Positions 49,621 through 57,982 of a DNA stretch of 64,000 nt are shown piece by piece. Below the pieces are notes generated by a model. The model was not told where the DNA came from. It ran no database searches and saw only the letters and a program-made list of their open reading frames with translations. The position numbers and the translations under genes were made by a program. Where the stretch lies: NCBI RefSeq assembly GCF_004799515.1, contig NZ_SSMX01000010.1, forward strand, positions 1 through 64,000. The letters run 5' to 3'. Each line of letters starts with the position of its first letter. Position 1 is the first letter of the stretch. Origin of the DNA: Phenylobacterium sp. Its GTDB lineage: Bacteria; Pseudomonadota; Alphaproteobacteria; Caulobacterales; Caulobacteraceae.

Positions 49621-49970
49621 TCGTCCCTCTCAAGATGGGCCTTGAAGGCGGTGAGCTGTTCGCTCCACAGCCGTTCGGCGTCTTCCAGCCAGCGCAGCAG
49701 ATGCACCATGGGTTCGGGCCTCAGGGCGTAGATGCGCACCCGCGCATCGAAGGTCGGATGAGATTCCTCCACCAGGCCGCTCTCGCGCAGGGTGCGCAGG
49801 TGGCGACTCATCGCCGGGGGCGACAGCGCCAGCTCGCGGGCCAGGTCGCCCGCCGCCCGGGGGCCCCGGCTCAGGAGGTCGACCACGCGCCGCCGGTGCG
49901 GGTCGGCCAGGGCGGCCAGGGTGCGGTCGAGCTCGGCCGGCAGGACCTGGGCCGCCGCGGTCACGCCCAT
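49617..49970 (-). CDS. ArsR/SmtB-like winged-helix regulator
   Basis: 117 residues from ATG 49970. HTH core: LDRTLAALADPHRRRVVDLLSR, AAGDLARELALSPPAMSRHLRTL, then the wing ESGLVEESHPTFDARVRIYALR. No metal-binding CxC motif is present, so it belongs to the non-metal ArsR group often paired with AHSA1 genes. Overlaps the VOC gene upstream by 10 bp and the SRPBCC gene by 4 bp. Probably autoregulates the operon through the site at 50911-50934. Confidence 0.92.
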   Translation of the reverse strand: MGVTAAAQVLPAELDRTLAALADPHRRRVVDLLSRGPRAAGDLARELALSPPAMSRHLRTLRESGLVEESHPTFDARVRIYALRPEPMVHLLRWLEDAERLWSEQLTAFKAHLERDE

Positions 49971-50416
49971 CCCGTGATCTTCAGGCCGGTCTCCGCCTCC
50001 ATCTGCTCGCGGGTGACCGTCTCGACGGTCTGGGCGACCGTCCAGATGTGGCCCTCCGGATCGCGGCAGCGGTAGGTGCGGTCGCCATAGAACTGGGTGG
50101 CCGGCTCCATGATGATCTCCGCCCCGGCCGCGCGCGCCCGTTCGCAATGGACGTCGATGTCGGTGTCGATCTGGATATGCACCGTCTGGGTGTTCTTGCC
50201 GCCGATCGACCTGGGGCTCTTGTGATCGGCGCTCCACTCGCTGCCGACCATGACGATGGACTCCCCGAAGCGCATCTCGGAGTGGGCGAGGGCGCCCTCG
50301 CCATCCTCGATCAGCATGGAGACCTCGAAGCCGAAGGCCTGTTCCAGCCAGGCCAGGGCCTCGCGGGGATCGACGTAGCAGACCGCCGACGAGAGGCTGG
50401 GAAACTTGTCAGCCAT
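49961..50416 (-). CDS. VOC family (glyoxalase/PhnB-like) protein 2
   Basis: 151 residues from ATG 50416. Vicinal-oxygen-chelate fold: VCYVDPREALAWLEQAFGFE, IQIDTDIDVHCERARAAGAEII and FYGDRTYRCRDPEGHIWTVAQ. Such PhnB-like proteins are dimeric metal-site scaffolds of unknown substrate. About 35-40% identical by eye to the preceding VOC gene, so a tandem duplication. Start overlaps that gene by 8 bp. Confidence 0.88.
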   Translation of the reverse strand: MADKFPSLSSAVCYVDPREALAWLEQAFGFEVSMLIEDGEGALAHSEMRFGESIVMVGSEWSADHKSPRSIGGKNTQTVHIQIDTDIDVHCERARAAGAEIIMEPATQFYGDRTYRCRDPEGHIWTVAQTVETVTREQMEAETGLKITGWA

Positions 50417-50897
50417 GGTCGGCCTCCGGCAGCGAGGTGCGGATCGTGAGGCCGGTCGCGGCCTCCTGGTCTTCGATGGAAATCTGCGCCAGGGGCTGGG
50501 CGAAGTTCCAGACGTGGCCCTCCGGGTCGAGGGCGCGGTAGGTGCGCTCGCCATAGAACTCGTCCCGCGGCTCCTGGGTGATCCGCGCCCCGGCGGCGCG
50601 GGCCTGCTCGCAGTGCGCGTCGATCCCGTCGTCCAGGCGGACGCGGATGAACTGGGTGCAGCGGCCGTCCAGCTCCAGGGGGCTCACCATGCGGACCCCG
50701 CCGATGATGTCGCCGGTGAACTCCGAGTTGATGCTCACGGTCGCACCCCGGAAGGTCATCTCCGAATAGCCGATCCGGCCGCTGGGTTCGGTGACCAGGG
50801 TGGTGGTCTCGAAGCTGAAGGCCCGCTCCAGCCAGCGGAGCGCCGCCAGCGGGTCACGGTAGAAGGCGGAAGGCTTGAAGGCAGGTTCGTCGGCCAT
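50409..50897 (-). CDS. VOC family (glyoxalase/PhnB-like) protein 1
   Basis: 162 residues from ATG 50897. Same fold as its downstream neighbour: AFYRDPLAALRWLERAFSFE, DGIDAHCEQARAAGARITQEP and FYGERTYRALDPEGHVWNFAQP. First gene of the VOC-VOC-ArsR-SRPBCC operon, about 30 bp downstream of the predicted -10. Substrate unknown. Confidence 0.88.
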   Translation of the reverse strand: MADEPAFKPSAFYRDPLAALRWLERAFSFETTTLVTEPSGRIGYSEMTFRGATVSINSEFTGDIIGGVRMVSPLELDGRCTQFIRVRLDDGIDAHCEQARAAGARITQEPRDEFYGERTYRALDPEGHVWNFAQPLAQISIEDQEAATGLTIRTSLPEADHG

Positions 50898-50910
50898 GGC
50901 GCAGACCCTT

Positions 50911-50955
50911 GCGTTGATCGACAATATTTAACGCATACCGCAATTACCTCGTCAA
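50911..50955 (-). promoter_or_regulatory. Promoter and overlapping inverted repeat for the VOC-ArsR operon
   Basis: On the minus strand TTGACG (50955-50950) and TTAAAT (50931-50926) are 18 bp apart. An inverted repeat with arms GCGTT (50911-50915) and AACGC (50930-50934) covers the -10, a position suited to ArsR autorepression. Confidence 0.6.
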
Positions 50956-51395
50956 GGCCGGCGGCGCCGCTGGTTGGGCGACACCGACTTCACGAGGCTG
51001 CGCGAGGGCTGGGCGGGATCGATAGGCTGGGCATTGGCGAGCGCCTGGGCCATCAGCGCCTGCACCTTTGGATCGTCGAGCACCCGCAGGTTCGGCAATT
51101 TCAGGCTGCGCACCTGGGCGCCCTGCCCCTCCAGCAGGCCGTCGGGATCGTCGAGGTCGGCGCCGTGGAAGAAGAACAGCCGCACCCAGCGCGGAAAGCA
51201 GGCGATGGAGAACACCACATCCTCCAGCTTCTCCGAGGCCCCATAGCCGATCGCGAGCGCGTTGTAGTTGTCGTAGACCAGCTCGAACGCGCCCGGCAGG
51301 CGGTGCTTCATCTCCGCGCGGGCGGCGCGGATTTCGGCCGCGATGGCGTCCGAATACTTGGCGATGAAGCCCTCGATCTGGGTCTCGGCGTCCAT
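50952..51395 (-). CDS. DUF1801 family protein
   Basis: 147 residues. Matches DUF1801/YdhG: IEGFIAKYSDAIAAEIRAAR, ELVYDNYNALAIGYGASEKLED, VFSIACFPRWVRLFFFHGADL and the lysine-free LKLPNLRVLDDPKVQALMAQAL. Cytoplasmic, unknown function; the fold resembles iron-chaperone/frataxin-like domains. Basic tail (RRRRP). It precedes the VOC operon on the same strand; the operon promoter overlaps its stop. Confidence 0.85.
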   Translation of the reverse strand: MDAETQIEGFIAKYSDAIAAEIRAARAEMKHRLPGAFELVYDNYNALAIGYGASEKLEDVVFSIACFPRWVRLFFFHGADLDDPDGLLEGQGAQVRSLKLPNLRVLDDPKVQALMAQALANAQPIDPAQPSRSLVKSVSPNQRRRRP

Positions 51396-51432
51396 AGGGC
51401 GAGCCTGCCCCGCCGGGGGCCGCCGGGCAACG

Positions 51433-52676
51433 CTAGTTGGCGAGCGCCGGCTGGAGATCCGCCAGGGTCCCGTCGTTCGGCCGGGGCGCGACCCCGGTCA
51501 GGGCGGCCAGCAGCGGATAGACATCGACGTTGTCGAAGGCCGGCAGGACCACGCCGTGGCGGAACGACGGGCCGTGGGCGACGAACAGCGCCGCCATCCG
51601 CGGGTCGGCGGGATCGTAGCCGTGCTCGCCCTGCGGGACGGAGCCGCCGTGGCCGGGCTCGATCACCCAGCCTACCTCGGCCATGCAGACGAAGGGCGGC
51701 ACGCGGGGGTTTTTGCCGTAGTGCAGCCGGTCCGGCACCTCGCCCTTGCGCCAGCAGGTCATGTGGTCGTGCGGCGCCAGCAGAGCCTTGGCCACCACCT
51801 CCTCCTGTCCCGGCATCGGGCGGATGCCTGCTTCCGCGCCCAGGCCGACGGCGTGGAAAGCCTCCATCGGCATCAGATCGCTGAGCGCCACGACACGCTC
51901 GCGCGAGGTGGCGGCCATGCCATGGTCGGCGACCACGATCACGTCTGTGGTCTCGAGCAGGCCACGCTTTTCCAGGCCGCGCAGCAGCAGGCCCACCGCA
52001 GCGTCGGTCTCCATCAGGGCGTTGTTGACCCCGTCCGAATCGGGGCGCTGATGTGGCCGGCGGTGTCCACGGCGTTGAAGTAGAGGGTGATGAATCGCGG
52101 ACGCTCAGCCGGCGGGCGGTCGAGCCAGGTGAGCACTTGGTCCACGCGCTGTATGTCCGTGACCGCCTTGTCGAACAGCCGCCAATCATGCGGCTGCACG
52201 CCGTGGATCGGCCCATCGGAGCCCGGCCAGAACATGGTGGCCGTGCGCACGCCTGCCTTCTCTGCGGTCACCCACAGGGGCTCGGCCTGATCCCACCAGA
52301 TGGGGTCGTGGACGATCTCAGGCTTGTTGAGCATGAAGACCACACCCGGCCGAGCGGCGTCCTCCATGACATTGCCGACGACCCCGTGCTCGTCCGGACG
52401 CAGGCCGGTGACCAGGGTGTAGTGGTTGGGGAAGGTGAGGCTCGGGAACGACGGCCGCATGGCCTCGGCCCGCACCCCGTCGCCCGCCATCGCCGCCAGC
52501 GCCGGGGTCTTGCCGCGCTGGATGTAGTCGGTCCGGAAGCCGTCGATGGAGATCAGGATGGTCAGCGGGACCGGCTTGGGCGCCGGCTTCGGCGCCTGGG
52601 CCAGGGCCGGCGCGGCGCTGAGGATTAGGACAAGGGCGGCGGCGAGGCGCGGGAATACGCGGCGGATGAAGCTCAT
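51433..52676 (-). pseudogene. Nucleotide pyrophosphatase/phosphodiesterase (NPP, alkaline phosphatase superfamily), frameshifted
   Basis: Two frames make one NPP-type protein. The 5' part (52676 down to about 52040) has a signal peptide (LAAALVLILSAAPALA) and the metal/nucleophile blocks ILISIDGFRTDY and FPSLTFPNHYTLVTGLRPDEHG (catalytic Thr), running to YFNAVDTAGHISAP. The rest continues in another frame as DSDGVNNALMETDAAVGLLL, VIVVADHGMA and the C-terminal metal His in DHMTCWR... The junction lies at 52039-52042, where one base appears missing in the run of G (minus strand CCCCG/ATTCGG). Either a real inactivating deletion or an assembly error. Confidence 0.85.
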
Positions 52677-52724
52677 CCCGCCAGCTTAGCCGCCCCAGGC
52701 GACAGTTCCAGAACGCCCCTGAAA

Positions 52725-52754
52725 CAAAAAGCCCCGGAGCGACGCTCCGGGGCT
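52725..52754 (-). terminator. Rho-independent terminator of the rpsM-rpsK-rpoA-rplQ operon
   Basis: 11-bp stem AGCCCCGGAGC/GCTCCGGGGCT with a 3-nt loop. On the minus strand it is followed by TTTTTG, 26 bp beyond the rplQ stop. Confidence 0.92.
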
Positions 52755-52779
52755 CTTCGAAATCGGATTTTGGATCGGC

Positions 52780-53193
52780 TTATTCGCCGAAGCCCGCGTC
52801 GGCGACCGGGCCCGAATCCTTGCCCTTTTCGGCTGGATCGCGGTCCACGAACTCGATCACTGCCATGGCCGCGTTGTCGCCGTGGCGGAAACCCGCCTTC
52901 AGCACGCGGATATATCCGCCGTTGCGCTCCGCGTAGCGCGGGCCCAGGACGGCGAACAGCTTGCCGACCTGCTCAACGTCGCGGACCTGGCTGATCGCCT
53001 GGCGGCGCGCATGCAGGTCGCCACGCTTGCCCAGCGTCACCAGCTTCTCCACGAACGGCCGCAGCTCCTTGGCCTTCGGCAGGGTAGTGACGATCTGCTC
53101 GTGCTTGATCAGGCTGGCCGCCATGTTGGCGAACATGGCCGTCCGGTGAGCGGAGGTACGGCCCAATTTACGGTGCGCGTAACCGTGACGCAT
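52780..53193 (-). CDS. rplQ: 50S ribosomal protein L17
   Basis: 137 residues. [25 protein letters not shown] is split to key points: N-terminal MRHG, RKLGR and HR-AM-N are canonical for L17; [12 protein letters not shown] and [20 protein letters not shown] follow. The short acidic tail ([13 protein letters not shown]) is alphaproteobacterial. Last gene of the alpha operon. The 186 bp before it (53194-53379) hold no gene. Confidence 0.98.
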   Translation of the reverse strand: MRHGYAHRKLGRTSAHRTAMFANMAASLIKHEQIVTTLPKAKELRPFVEKLVTLGKRGDLHARRQAISQVRDVEQVGKLFAVLGPRYAERNGGYIRVLKAGFRHGDNAAMAVIEFVDRDPAEKGKDSGPVADAGFGE

Positions 53194-53379
53194 TTCGATA
53201 TCTCCTGAGCCCTCAGGCCCACCAGGGACGCGCCCGATCTCCTGGGAAAGCGTCCGACCTAACCAAGTCCCAGCCTGCTCCCGCCTGGGTCGATACGAAG
53301 CGCCGGGACCCTCCGCCGCTGTTGCGGCTTCATCGGGTCCGGACCGCGGAAGCGGCCCGGAGTCGGCGCGAAAGCTCTG

Positions 53380-54396
53380 TTACATCTGGTCTTCGAACTT
53401 CTTCGCCAGCTCTTCGATGTTTTCCGGCGGCCAGTTGGGCACGTCCATGCCCAGGTGCAGCCCCATGCCGGCCAGCACTTCCTTGATCTCGTTCAAGGAC
53501 TTGCGGCCGAAGTTCGGGGTGCGGAGCATCTCGGCTTCGGTCTTCTGGATCAGGTCGCCGATGTAGACGATGTTGTCGTTCTTCAGGCAGTTGGCCGAAC
53601 GGACCGAGAGCTCAAGCTCGTCGACCTTCTTCAGCAGCGCTGGGTTGAACGGCAGCTCCGGCTTGGCTTCGCCCTCGACCTTCTTCTTCGGCTCTTCGAA
53701 GGTGATGAAGATCTGCAACTGGTCCTGCAGGATGCGCGCGGCGTAGGCCACGGCGTCCACGGGCGTGACCGCGCCGTTGGTTTCAACTTCCATGATCAGC
53801 TTGTCGTAGTCGAGGCTCTGGCCCTGCCGGGTGGGCTCGACGCGGTAGGCGACGCGCTTGACCGGGGAATAGAGGGCGTCGACGGCGATCAGGCCGATCG
53901 GAGCGTCTTCCGGACGGTTCATCTCGGCAGCCACGTAGCCCTTGCCGGTCTGCACCGTGAACTCCATGCGCACCTGGGCGCCCTCGTCGAGGGTGCAGAG
54001 CACGTGGTCGGGGTTCAGGATCTCGATGTCCGAGGGGACCTCGATCTGGCCGGCGGTCACCGCGCCGGGGCCGGTGGCGCGCAGGGTCATGCGCTTGGGG
54101 CCCTCGGCGTGCATGCGAACGGCGAGTTGCTTGATGTTCAGCACGATGTCGACGACGTCCTCGCGCACGCCTTCCAGCGAGGAGAACTCGTGCACGACGC
54201 CGTCGATCTGCACCGCGGTCACGGCCGCGCCCTGCAGGGAGGAGAGAAGCACGCGGCGCAGGCTGTTGCCCAGCGTCACGCCGAACCCGCGCTCGAGGGG
54301 CTCGGCCACCAGACGCGCCTTGCGGGCGGCGTCAGCGCCGGTCTCGATTTGCGGCTTCTCGGGACGGATAAGCTCGTTCCAGTTTCGTTCGATCAC
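53380..54396 (-). CDS. rpoA: DNA-directed RNA polymerase subunit alpha
   Basis: 338 residues. The N-terminal dimerisation domain has [22 protein letters not shown] (residues about 38-60); the C-terminal domain has [21 protein letters not shown] and [25 protein letters not shown] helices ([10 protein letters not shown]). Length is standard. Between rpsK and rplQ in the usual alpha-operon order. Confidence 0.99.
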   Translation of the reverse strand: MIERNWNELIRPEKPQIETGADAARKARLVAEPLERGFGVTLGNSLRRVLLSSLQGAAVTAVQIDGVVHEFSSLEGVREDVVDIVLNIKQLAVRMHAEGPKRMTLRATGPGAVTAGQIEVPSDIEILNPDHVLCTLDEGAQVRMEFTVQTGKGYVAAEMNRPEDAPIGLIAVDALYSPVKRVAYRVEPTRQGQSLDYDKLIMEVETNGAVTPVDAVAYAARILQDQLQIFITFEEPKKKVEGEAKPELPFNPALLKKVDELELSVRSANCLKNDNIVYIGDLIQKTEAEMLRTPNFGRKSLNEIKEVLAGMGLHLGMDVPNWPPENIEELAKKFEDQM

Positions 54397-54472
54397 GGAT
54401 GGGGGTCCCTCGAAAACGCAGGATCGCCGGCCGCAGGTCGCGGTCCGGCGCAGGGAATGGGTACTAAGTACT

Positions 54473-54862
54473 CTAGACGCGCCGGCGCTTGGGCGGCCGG
54501 CAGCCGTTGTGCGGAATGGGGGTCACGTCGCGGATGGTGGTGATCGTCATGCCGACGGCCTGCAGGGCGCGGAGCGCCGACTCACGGCCCGAACCGGGGC
54601 CCGAGACATTGACTTCCAGCGTCTTGACGCCGTGCTCGGCGGCCTTACGGCCGGCGTCCTCGGCCGCCATCTGGGCGGCGTAGGGCGTCGACTTGCGCGA
54701 GCCCTTGAACCCCATCATGCCGGCGCTGGACCAGGAGATCGTGTTCCCCTGGGCGTCGGTGATGGTGATCATGGTGTTGTTGAACGAGGCGTTCACGTGC
54801 GCCACGCCAGAGGTGATGTTCTTACGTTCGCGGCGTTTGACGCGACCCGGTTCCTTGGCCAT
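54473..54862 (-). CDS. rpsK: 30S ribosomal protein S11
   Basis: 129 residues. [40 protein letters not shown] and the C-terminal [18 protein letters not shown] are diagnostic. It lies 15 bp after rpsM. Confidence 0.99.
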   Translation of the reverse strand: MAKEPGRVKRRERKNITSGVAHVNASFNNTMITITDAQGNTISWSSAGMMGFKGSRKSTPYAAQMAAEDAGRKAAEHGVKTLEVNVSGPGSGRESALRALQAVGMTITTIRDVTPIPHNGCRPPKRRRV

Positions 54863-54877
54863 CGGAGATAAGCTCTC

Positions 54878-55246
54878 TTACTTCTTCTTGCCGGCGATCG
54901 GCTTGGCGGGACCCTTGCGGGTGCGGGCGTTGGTATGGGTGCGCTGACCGCGGACCGGAAGGCCCTTGCGGTGACGCAGGCCGCGGTAGCAGGCCAGGTC
55001 CATCAGGCGCTTGATGTTGACGGCGGTGTCGCGGCGCAGATCGCCTTCGACGGTGTAGTCGCGGTCGATCGCTTCGCGGATCTGCAGGACTTCCTGGTCG
55101 GTGAGCTGGTTGACGCGGCGGGCGTCCTCGATTCCGACCTTACCCACGATCTCGCGCGCCTTCGCAGGGCCGATGCCATGGATGTACTGCAGCGCGATCA
55201 CGACGCGCTTGTTCGTGGGGATGTTGACGCCAGCGATACGGGCCAC
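54878..55246 (-). CDS. rpsM: 30S ribosomal protein S13
   Basis: 122 residues. [33 protein letters not shown] and the C-terminal [20 protein letters not shown] with [12 protein letters not shown] are diagnostic. First gene of the alpha operon here, with its own upstream promoter because adk is not adjacent. Confidence 0.99.
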   Translation of the reverse strand: MARIAGVNIPTNKRVVIALQYIHGIGPAKAREIVGKVGIEDARRVNQLTDQEVLQIREAIDRDYTVEGDLRRDTAVNIKRLMDLACYRGLRHRKGLPVRGQRTHTNARTRKGPAKPIAGKKK

Positions 55247-55354
55247 GTGCTATCTCTCTCCTGGTCACGCAAGAGAAGCGCGAACGGCGCCCCGGCCCCT
55301 CGCCCCTAAAGGTCAAGCCGGTTCGTCCTTCGCGCTCTTTCGCGGAAGCGCTCC

Positions 55355-55382
55355 GTTATAGGGATCGGTACGCCTCCGTCAA
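55355..55382 (-). promoter_or_regulatory. Sigma-70-type promoter for rpsM-rpsK-rpoA-rplQ
   Basis: Minus strand TTGACG (55382-55377), 16-bp spacer, TATAAC (55360-55355), five of six matches at each hexamer. It gives a leader of about 100 nt before rpsM. The 346-bp gap 55247-55592 otherwise holds only the leader and the start of the divergent amidohydrolase; no further gene seen. Confidence 0.8.
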
Positions 55383-55592
55383 CAACGGAAACGCCTATGT
55401 GTGAACGGAAAGCGACGGGCGCAAGGCCCTAGGCCCCGCCCGTGTCCGTACTCATGACACCCCGGGAGTCTGCCCTAGGGGTAGTTAAGGAAAGCATGAA
55501 GCGCCGCCCCATGGCAATCGCGCCCCGCGTGTAGCGCTTGCGCGCGCCCGCGAGGCGGCGTCACCTGTCGCGACGATTCGGGGGAGGTTGTG

Positions 55593-56915
55593 ATGGGCTT
55601 GCGTAACAGCATGATGGCGGCCGGCTGCGTAGCCGCTCTGGCCCTGGCGGCCGGCGCAGCCCAGGCCAGGGACGTGGCGATCCACGCCGGACGGTTGATC
55701 GACGGCACAGGCAAGGCGCCACAGAGCCAGGTGACCATCCTGCTGCGCGACGACCGCATCGTCAGCGTCACCCCAGGCTTCACCGCGCCCAAGGGCGCCG
55801 AGGTCATCGACCTTTCCAACTCGACGGTGCTGCCGGGCCTGATCGACGACCACGTCCACATCACCCAGGGGTTCCACAAGGGCGACCCGATCCACCACAA
55901 CCTGACCACCACCGACTACGACATGGCGATCGAGTCCACGGTCTACGCCCACGACACCCTCATGGCCGGCTTCACCACGGTTCGCGACTGCGGCGCCGAG
56001 ACCGAGGTCGTGGTGGCCCTGAAGCGGCAGATCGCCGCCGGCGTCGTGCCGGGCCCACGCATGTGGGTGGCCGGCAAGCCGCTCAGCCCCACCGGCGGCC
56101 ACGGCGACGACACCAACGGCCTCGATCCCGAACTGATGCACCCGCACTGGACCGACAACCTGGTCGACAGCCCGGAAGCCGCGCGCAAGGCGGTGCGCAA
56201 GCTGCGCCAGGAGGGCGCGGACTTCATCAAGATCATGCCGTCCGGCGGCGTGGCCTCCATCGGCGACGATCCGACCTTGCAGTTGATGGCCGACGACGAG
56301 ATCAAGGCGGTGATCGACACCGCCCATTCGCTGGGCATGAAGGTCGCCGCCCACGCCCACGGCAAGCAGGCCATCGACCACACGCTGGCGCTCGGCGTCG
56401 ATTCCATCGAGCACGGCACCTATGCCGACGCCGAGAGCTACAAGCTGTTCAAGGCGCACAACGCCTACCTGGTGCCGACCCAGCTGGTCGGCGTGAGGAT
56501 CTACGACCACGCCAAGAACCACCCCGAGGACCTGAACCCCTCGTCGGCCCGGAAGGCGCTGGAGACCATCCCCACCATGCTGAAGAACCTGCACGACGCC
56601 TATGCGGCCGGCGTGAAGATCGCCTTCGGCACCGACACCTTCGGCATGAGCAACCACGGCGAGAACGCCCAGGAGTTCAAACTGCTGGTCAACGCCGGCA
56701 TGCCGCCGATGGAGGCGATCAAGGCCGCTGCGTGGAACGCCGCCGACCTCATCGGCGACACCCAGGACATCGGCACGGTCCAGCCCGGCCGCTACGCCGA
56801 CCTGATCGCCGTCGACGCCGACCCGCTGAAGGACGTCACCGTGCTCGAGCACGTGGCCTTCGTGATGAAGGGCGGGGTCGTCTACAAGGCAAAGGGCGAG
56901 CCGGTCGCACATTGA
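55593..56915 (+). CDS. Amidohydrolase family protein (metal-dependent dipeptidase-like, formerly 'prolidase')
   Basis: 440 residues, ATG 55593 preceded by GGGGAGG. Signal peptide (MMAAGCVAALALAAGAAQA), so periplasmic. Binuclear amidohydrolase motifs: GLIDDHVHIT (HxH), carbamylated Lys in ADFIKIMPSGG, HAHG, SIEHGT and GTDTFGMS (Asp). Closest wording is to the Xaa-Arg/Lys-type dipeptidases once annotated as Xaa-Pro dipeptidases in Caulobacter; the actual residue preference cannot be read. Same strand as, 59 bp before, the adenine deaminase. Confidence 0.85.
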   Translation: MGLRNSMMAAGCVAALALAAGAAQARDVAIHAGRLIDGTGKAPQSQVTILLRDDRIVSVTPGFTAPKGAEVIDLSNSTVLPGLIDDHVHITQGFHKGDPIHHNLTTTDYDMAIESTVYAHDTLMAGFTTVRDCGAETEVVVALKRQIAAGVVPGPRMWVAGKPLSPTGGHGDDTNGLDPELMHPHWTDNLVDSPEAARKAVRKLRQEGADFIKIMPSGGVASIGDDPTLQLMADDEIKAVIDTAHSLGMKVAAHAHGKQAIDHTLALGVDSIEHGTYADAESYKLFKAHNAYLVPTQLVGVRIYDHAKNHPEDLNPSSARKALETIPTMLKNLHDAYAAGVKIAFGTDTFGMSNHGENAQEFKLLVNAGMPPMEAIKAAAWNAADLIGDTQDIGTVQPGRYADLIAVDADPLKDVTVLEHVAFVMKGGVVYKAKGEPVAH

Positions 56916-56974
56916 GGCGTCCGCCTGGCGGCGGGCGCTTGACGAACGCCGCCCCGGCTGAGGACAGTCGCCGC

Positions 56975-57982
56975 ATGACCTCAGACATCGATTTCATCCG
57001 CGGCTTGCCCAAGGCCGAGCTGCATCTGCATATCGAGGGCAGCCTCGAGCCCGAGCAGATGTTCGAATTCGCGCGGCGCAACAGGGTCGCCCTGCCCTTC
57101 AAGACCGTGGAGGAGGTCCGCGCGGCCTACGCCTTCTCCAACCTGCAGGACTTCCTGGACATCTACTACCAGGGCGCGGGCGTGCTGATGACCGAGCCGG
57201 ATTTCCACGACCTGGCCATGGCCTACTTCCGCCGCGCCGCCGCCGACGGGGCCCGGCATGTGGAGATGTTCTTCGACCCGCAGACCCATACCGACCGCGG
57301 CCTGCCCTTCTCCGTCGCCATCGACGGCCTCCTGTCAGGCATGGCCGAGGCCAAGGCCGAGCTCGGCGTCTCGTCCAAGCTGATCCTCTGCTTCCTGCGC
57401 CACCTGGATGAGGAGGCCGCCTTCGCCACCCTGAAGGCCGCCGAGCCCTATTTCAGCCGGCTGGGCGGCGTGGGGCTGGATTCCTCTGAGGTCGGCCATC
57501 CGCCGTCGAAGTTCGCCGGGGTGTTCAAGGCCGCCCACCGGCGCGGCCTGAAGCTGGTCGCCCACGCCGGCGAGGAAGGCCCGCCGGAATATGTCTGGGA
57601 GGCGCTGGACGTGCTGGGCGTCGACCGCCTCGACCACGGCAACCGGTCCCTGGAGGACCCGGCCCTGGTGGAGCGGCTGGTCGCGTCCGGCATGACGCTC
57701 ACCGTCTGCCCACTCTCCAACCTGAAGCTCTGCGTGGTGGACGACCTGAAGGCGCACCCCCTGAAGCGGATGCTGGACCTGGGCCTGAAGGCGACCGTCA
57801 ACTCCGACGACCCGGCCTATTTCGGCGGCTACCTGGCGCAGAACTGGATCGAGACGGCGGATGCCCTGCGCCTAACCCGTGAGGAGCTGGTGACCCTGGC
57901 CAAGAACAGCTTCACCGGCTCGTTCCTGTCCCCCGCCGAGATCGCAACGCACCTGGCGGCGATCGACGCGTATGTGGCCTAG
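56975..57982 (+). CDS. Adenine deaminase, adenosine deaminase-like type
   Basis: 335 residues. Zn sites: ELHLHIEGSLEPEQ (HxH), VAHAGEEGPPEY (His, catalytic Glu), DHGNR and NSDDPAYFGG (Asp). Although adenosine deaminase-like, LQDFLDIYYQGAGVL, MFFDPQTHTDRGLPF and VGLDSSEVGHPPSKF match the adenine deaminase subgroup (type 3), which converts adenine to hypoxanthine for purine salvage. Start ATG 56975. The stop overlaps the convergent TPR gene by 4 bp. Confidence 0.88.
   Translation: MTSDIDFIRGLPKAELHLHIEGSLEPEQMFEFARRNRVALPFKTVEEVRAAYAFSNLQDFLDIYYQGAGVLMTEPDFHDLAMAYFRRAAADGARHVEMFFDPQTHTDRGLPFSVAIDGLLSGMAEAKAELGVSSKLILCFLRHLDEEAAFATLKAAEPYFSRLGGVGLDSSEVGHPPSKFAGVFKAAHRRGLKLVAHAGEEGPPEYVWEALDVLGVDRLDHGNRSLEDPALVERLVASGMTLTVCPLSNLKLCVVDDLKAHPLKRMLDLGLKATVNSDDPAYFGGYLAQNWIETADALRLTREELVTLAKNSFTGSFLSPAEIATHLAAIDAYVA

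Noticed and set aside
55415..55443. Hairpin ACGGGCG/CGCCCGT as a terminator
   Set aside because: 7-bp stem with a 15-nt loop and no T-tract, lying between divergent promoters where no transcript should end.
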